64,000 nt of DNA from DASTPP01 sp035762175 (GTDB taxonomy: Bacteria; Myxococcota_A; Polyangia; Polyangiales; Polyangiaceae). Position 1 is the first letter of the stretch; every line of letters begins with the position of its first letter. The stretch covers positions 37,376-101,375 of the forward strand of contig DASTPP010000021.1 of NCBI GenBank assembly GCA_035762175.1, given 5' to 3'. A model generated the notes under the pieces. It was given only the letters and a program-made list of their open reading frames with translations, searched no databases and was not told the origin of the DNA. The position numbers and the translations under genes were made by a program. This document shows, piece after piece, positions 61,419-64,000 of this stretch.

Positions 61419-62355
61419 CGCGCCCCCCCGGCCCGCAAGAGGCCCCGGCGCATCGCCCGCCCGACCACCTCTTCGAAGGGCTCGTCGGCGCGCACGGCGA
61501 GCAGCGGCGCCCCGAGCTCGGCGGCGCCCGCCTCGAGCGCGGCCTGGTGCTCGGCGAGCGCGGCGCGGTAGGCCGCGAGGGCCGCGCCCGCGCGCAGCGT
61601 GATGAGCTCGCCCGTCTCTCCGTCTTCGAGGTCGACGTCGCCCGGGTCGTCGGGGTCCAATTCCGAGGCGTCGAGCACCTGCACGAGCGCGACGTCGTGG
61701 CCGCGCGCGCGCGCAGCGCGGGGCCCGAGCAAAGCGCCCTCCGGGCAGAGAAAGTCGCTGACGAAGACGCAGAGGGCGCGGCCCCGCGCTGCCGCCGACG
61801 CCGCGGCGGCGGCGCGGGCGAGGTCGGCGCGCCCCTCGGGGCGCAAGGCGCCGAGCCACGCGAGCAGCTTGGGCAGCGCCGCCCGGCCCCCGCTCGTGGC
61901 GAGCGCGCCCGCCTCGGGCCCGGCCACCACGGCGGCGACGCGGTCGTCGGCCGCGAGCGCCACCGCCGCGAGCCCCGCGGCCACGCGCGCCGCCTGGCGC
62001 AGCTTGCTCGGGCGGCCGAAGCCCATCGAGGCGCTCGCGTCGACGACCAGCGCCACGCGCAGGGGCATCTCGTCGGCGCGCACCCGCACCACCAGCTTCT
62101 CGAGCCGCGCGTAGACGTGCCAGGCGATCTGCCGCGGGTCGTCGCCGAGGGCGTAGGGGCGCGTGTCGACGAGCTCCGAGCCGCCGCCGACGCGGCGCGC
62201 CCGCCGCCGCCCCCGCCAGAGCGAGGGGGCGAGCTTGCGCGCCAGCACCGACAGGCGCCCGAGCGCCGCCATGTCGTCGGGCGTCCAGAAGGGCTCGCCC
62301 CCGCCCCCGGCGGCCCCCTCGGGCCCGGGCGCCGCCGTCGCTTCGGCCGCCGCGC

Positions 62356-62359
<4 letters not shown>
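61415..62359 (-). CDS. DUF58 / VWA-like protein
   Basis: 314 residues with the DUF58 signature VDTRPYALGDDPRQIAWHVYARL followed by a VWA-like half (VVDASASMGFG, CVFVSDFL). DUF58 proteins are constant partners of MoxR ATPases. Start and stop overlap the neighbours (ATGA). Soluble by sequence. Confidence 0.88.
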
Positions 62360-63519
<1,160 letters not shown>

Positions 63520-63526
63520 CGCGTCC

Positions 63527-64000
63527 TCACTTTTTCTCGCTGCCCTCGGCCCCGGGGGCCGACCCTTCGCCATCGCCCTTTTCGGCGTCGCCCTTCTCGC
63601 CCTCGTCGCCCGGCCTGATCGCCTCGAAGTAGCGCCGCACCGCCGCCCTTCGCGCCGCCGGAATGCGCTCGTCGGCGAGTCCCTCTTCGGCCGCCGCGTC
63701 ATACGAGGGGAACACCTCTTTGTACGCCGGCGCGTTCTTCGCCCCCCGCCCGAGCCCCGCGAGCGCCTTGACCGCCCGCTCGCCCTCGCCGACCGCCGAG
63801 CGCGCGTGCACCGTGCCGCTCGGCTCGAGCCCCTTGCGCCCCTCGGTCTTGGGCGGCTCGACGTGCCCGCCGCCCGGCCCCGGCCCCCCCTGCCCTTGCC
63901 CCTGCCGCGAGAGCCCCAGCGCCGCGAGCCGCGCCCGCAGCGACGCCCCCTTGTCGCCGCTGCCCGCCGGCGCCGCCGCGAGCCCGCCCCCCTCGCCCTC
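63527..64000 (-). CDS. MoxR-operon protein of unknown function (5' partial)
   Basis: The frame is open to the right edge, so only the C-terminal 157 residues are seen: Gly/Pro-rich (GQGQGGPGPGGG), then KVFPSYDAAAEEGL-like sequence (EVFPSYDAAAEEGLADERIP, RRAAVRRYFEAIRP), then an acidic-Lys tail. Gene order suggests the large membrane protein often found upstream of moxR in myxobacterial operons. An internal GTG at 63811 is unlikely to be the true start. Confidence 0.65.
   Translation of the reverse strand, partial: EGEGGGLAAAPAGSGDKGASLRARLAALGLSRQGQGQGGPGPGGGHVEPPKTEGRKGLEPSGTVHARSAVGEGERAVKALAGLGRGAKNAPAYKEVFPSYDAAAEEGLADERIPAARRAAVRRYFEAIRPGDEGEKGDAEKGDGEGSAPGAEGSEKK

Overview
The window is a GC-rich (by eye above 70 percent) bacterial chromosome segment. 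Giant TPR proteins, a CHAT-TPR-FGE fusion, Gly-rich lipoprotein linkers, a ferritin-like lipoprotein, frequent GTG starts and many ATGA/GTGA stop-start overlaps suggest a Myxococcota (Polyangiales-like) genome. That assignment is inference; no marker gene was found. No rRNA, tRNA, CRISPR array or intact insertion sequence was recognised.

Left flank (1-7.5 kb). A CHAT-protease-like/TPR/FGE protein runs off the left edge. Then come a META-domain lipoprotein, a 22-bp tandem repeat ending in a 31-bp palindrome, and two gene remnants (a copied 3' end of the JmjC gene, and a frameshifted Rpn-nuclease tail). An M1 aminopeptidase lipoprotein follows. It lies between two copies of the JmjC gene's 3' end, so this junction has been rearranged.

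Core (7.5-25.2 kb). A minus-strand operon encodes what reads as a class I lanthipeptide pathway with unusual extras. Order of transcription: GT-B glycosyltransferase, precursor peptide with a double-Gly leader, UlaG-like MBL protein, LanC cyclase, an 18-residue mini-ORF, C39-peptidase ABC exporter, two full-length LanB dehydratases in tandem, a second MBL protein, and a JmjC/cupin-4 oxygenase. A cupin gene diverges upstream. Inferred scheme: the LanBs dehydrate Ser/Thr in the core, LanC adds Cys thiols, the exporter cleaves after Gly-Gly, and the JmjC, glycosyltransferase and MBL proteins do unknown tailoring or immunity. The precursor gene is framed by hairpins, which suggests controlled read-through into the enzyme genes. 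This is the most notable system here.

Middle (25-38.4 kb). Two coupled giant TPR proteins (1835 and 1591 residues) share a C-terminal domain. They are divergent from a Lon-like S16 protease with the Ser-Lys dyad.

38.5-48.4 kb. Three tandem, overlapping lipoprotein genes of one unrecognised family are coupled to a FadL-type outer-membrane protein. The third carries a 110-bp inverted-repeat element inside its signal-peptide region. A PTH2-like peptidyl-tRNA hydrolase follows.

48.4-56.7 kb. A hybrid histidine kinase, a REC-STAS regulator, a Cys-rich ferritin-like lipoprotein, a 250-bp MITE-like element, a PhoD-type phosphodiesterase, and a stand-alone protein resembling the C-terminal (Cas11c) part of type I-C Cas8c with no other cas genes visible.

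56.8-64 kb. A minus-strand MoxR / DUF58 / BatA-like / double-VWA operon, with a fifth gene upstream cut by the right edge.
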